A program made the translations under genes and the position numbers. Positions 13,210-14,375 of a stretch of DNA of 14,375 nucleotides are shown piece after piece; within the stretch, counting starts at the first letter, position 1; each line of letters begins with the position of its first letter. Origin of the DNA: Eubacterium sp. (GTDB taxonomy: Bacteria; Bacillota; Clostridia; Lachnospirales; Lachnospiraceae); NCBI GenBank assembly GCA_003520145.1, contig DOVJ01000214.1:1-14375 (forward strand), in the 5' to 3' direction. The notes below the pieces were generated by a model. That model was not told the origin of the DNA. It was given only the letters and a program-made list of their open reading frames with translations, and ran no database searches.

Positions 13210-13866
13210 ATGGGTTACAATATAGCTATAGACGGACCGGCAGGAGCCGGAAAGAGTACGATAGCAAAGCTTATCGCTAAGGAACTTGGTTTCGTGTATA
13301 TTGATACGGGTGCCATGTACAGAGCAATCTCTCTTTTTTGTATCAAGAAGAAGATAGACTTTGAGGAAGAAAAGAAGATAGAGGTCATGCTAGATGATAT
13401 CAAGATTGATCTTAGGTATGACCAGAACGGACTTATAGTATACTTGTGCGGTGAGGATGTAAGTACTGCAATCAGACAGGAAGCTGTCGGTATGGGCGCA
13501 AGTGTGGTAAGTCGTTACAGATGTGTAAGAGAAAAACTAACTTACATGCAGCGTGAGATAGCCGCTAAGAATGATGTTGTTATGGATGGTCGTGATATCG
13601 GTACAACTGTTCTTCCTGATGCCAATCTTAAGATATATCTTACTGCAAGCGCTGATGCGAGAGCAAAGAGAAGATATGACGAGCTTGTTATGAAGGGACA
13701 GGACGCTAATCTTGATAAGATCAAGAGTGATATTATGGAGAGAGATTATGCTGATATGCATAGGGAGATATCTCCTCTTGTTCAGGCTGAGGATGCAATC
13801 CTTATAGATTCTTCCGATATGAGCATAGATGAAGTTGTGCAAAAAGTGAGGGAGTTGGTGAGATGA
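13210..13866 (+). CDS. cmk: Cytidylate kinase (CMP/dCMP kinase)
   Basis: This cytoplasmic enzyme phosphorylates CMP and dCMP with ATP, feeding pyrimidine nucleotides into RNA, DNA and lipid synthesis. The 218 residues carry the P-loop GPAGAGKS (9-16), the CMP-binding DTGAMYRA (32-39), the long NMP-binding insert typical of bacterial Cmk (about 62-100, ending in VSTAIRQEAVGMGASVVS), MDGRDIGTTVLPDA (125-138), and the lid region RAKRRYDEL (151-159) with RDYADMHREISPL (178-190). All are as in full-length Cmk. AAAGGAG at 13197-13203 lies 6 nt before the ATG. It starts one base after the flavoprotein stop and overlaps ispH by four bases (ATGA). Confidence 0.96.
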   Translation: MGYNIAIDGPAGAGKSTIAKLIAKELGFVYIDTGAMYRAISLFCIKKKIDFEEEKKIEVMLDDIKIDLRYDQNGLIVYLCGEDVSTAIRQEAVGMGASVVSRYRCVREKLTYMQREIAAKNDVVMDGRDIGTTVLPDANLKIYLTASADARAKRRYDELVMKGQDANLDKIKSDIMERDYADMHREISPLVQAEDAILIDSSDMSIDEVVQKVRELVR

Positions 13867-14375
13867 AAGTAGAAGTGGCGCGCAATGCCGGTTTTTGCTT
13901 TGGCGTTACCAAGGCTGTTCAGACCGCATATGGACATACGGGTGAATCGCATGTTCATACACTCGGCCCTCTTATCCATAACGAGGAGGTTATAAAAGAC
14001 CTAAAGGATAAGGGTATAGATATCGTTGAAGAAGATAAAATCGAAGAGCTTACGGATAAGGATACTGTTATCATAAGATCACATGGTGTTGCTAAATCTG
14101 TATATGACCGTCTTGAAAAAACGGGTGCGAAAGTTCTTGATTCAACCTGTCCTTTTGTTCTGAAGATTCACAGGATAGTGAGAGAGGCAAGTGCTGCAGG
14201 AAAGGTTGTTCTGATAATAGGCAACGAGGGACATGCAGAGGTTGAGGGCATAAAAGGATGGTGCAGTGGTGAATATCATGTCATAGGAAGCATAGAGGCA
14301 GCAGAAGCATTTGAATATGCGGAATCTGATAAAGAGATATGCGTCGTATCCCAGACAACATTTAATTATAAAACG
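13863..14375 (+). CDS. ispH: 4-hydroxy-3-methylbut-2-enyl diphosphate reductase, 5' part (cut by window edge)
   Basis: IspH is the iron-sulfur enzyme that carries out the last step of the MEP pathway, reducing HMBPP to isopentenyl and dimethylallyl diphosphate. The first 171 residues are in the window and show the expected landmarks: Cys12 in GFCFGV and Cys96 in DSTCPFV (two of the three cluster ligands), His39 in LGPLIHN, His74 in RSHG, His124 and Glu126 in GNEGHAEVEG, and SQTTF at 163-167. The third cluster cysteine falls beyond the edge. AGGGAG at 13849-13854 lies 8 nt before the ATG, and the start overlaps the cmk stop as ATGA. In many clostridia ispH is followed by, or fused to, a ribosomal S1 domain; that cannot be judged here. 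Confidence 0.96.
   Translation, partial: MKVEVARNAGFCFGVTKAVQTAYGHTGESHVHTLGPLIHNEEVIKDLKDKGIDIVEEDKIEELTDKDTVIIRSHGVAKSVYDRLEKTGAKVLDSTCPFVLKIHRIVREASAAGKVVLIIGNEGHAEVEGIKGWCSGEYHVIGSIEAAEAFEYAESDKEICVVSQTTFNYKT

Overview
The window reads as a chromosomal segment of a low-GC Gram-positive anaerobe of the class Clostridia, most likely a Lachnospiraceae (Butyrivibrio/Roseburia-like) relative. This rests on gene content and order: an HU gene, a Lys/Ala-rich protein ending in what looks like a DUF6465 domain, a sodium-pump decarboxylase cluster, and the order HI0933-type flavoprotein - cmk - ispH. Strong AGGAGG-type ribosome binding sites and sigma-A-like promoters fit this. The assignment comes from remembered family features, not from a search. 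No tRNA, rRNA, CRISPR array, insertion sequence or phage gene was seen.

Layout. (1) Bases 1-165 hold no clear gene; one frame open from the left edge may be the tail of a rightward gene. (2) HU lies on the minus strand (234-536), has a near-consensus promoter, and shares a hairpin terminator (169-202) with whatever lies to its left. (3) Divergent from HU is a three-gene unit: an M24 aminopeptidase P (740-2506), a Lys/Ala-rich small protein (2530-2979), and a secreted, membrane-anchored surface protein (2994-3845). It ends at a strong terminator (3915-3955). (4) A two-gene ABC exporter of the BcrA/BcrB type (3994-5698) ends at a terminator (5706-5738). (5) A five-gene biotin-dependent sodium-pump cluster (5831-11047) has its own promoter (5763-5791) and terminator (11052-11083). 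(6) A tightly overlapped unit runs off the right edge: RpiR/MurR-type regulator, HI0933-type flavoprotein, cytidylate kinase, and the 5' part of ispH.

The sodium-pump cluster is the most interesting part. It encodes an acyl-CoA-type carboxyltransferase (MmdA / transcarboxylase-12S fold), a lipoprotein fused to OadG, a free biotin carrier, the OadB membrane pump, and a keto-acid-type carboxyltransferase (OadA / transcarboxylase-5S). Two carboxyltransferases of different type therefore share one biotin carrier and one pump. This is the subunit set expected of a transcarboxylase joined to a Na+-translocating decarboxylase, which could link oxaloacetate/pyruvate, an acyl-CoA pair and the sodium gradient. 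No biotin carboxylase is present in the window. The first carboxyltransferase is divergent at several family motifs, so its acyl-CoA substrate, and even its activity, cannot be assigned from sequence.

The last unit is housekeeping: CMP/dCMP phosphorylation and the last step of the MEP isoprenoid pathway, preceded by a flavoprotein of uncertain substrate and a sugar-phosphate-sensing type regulator.
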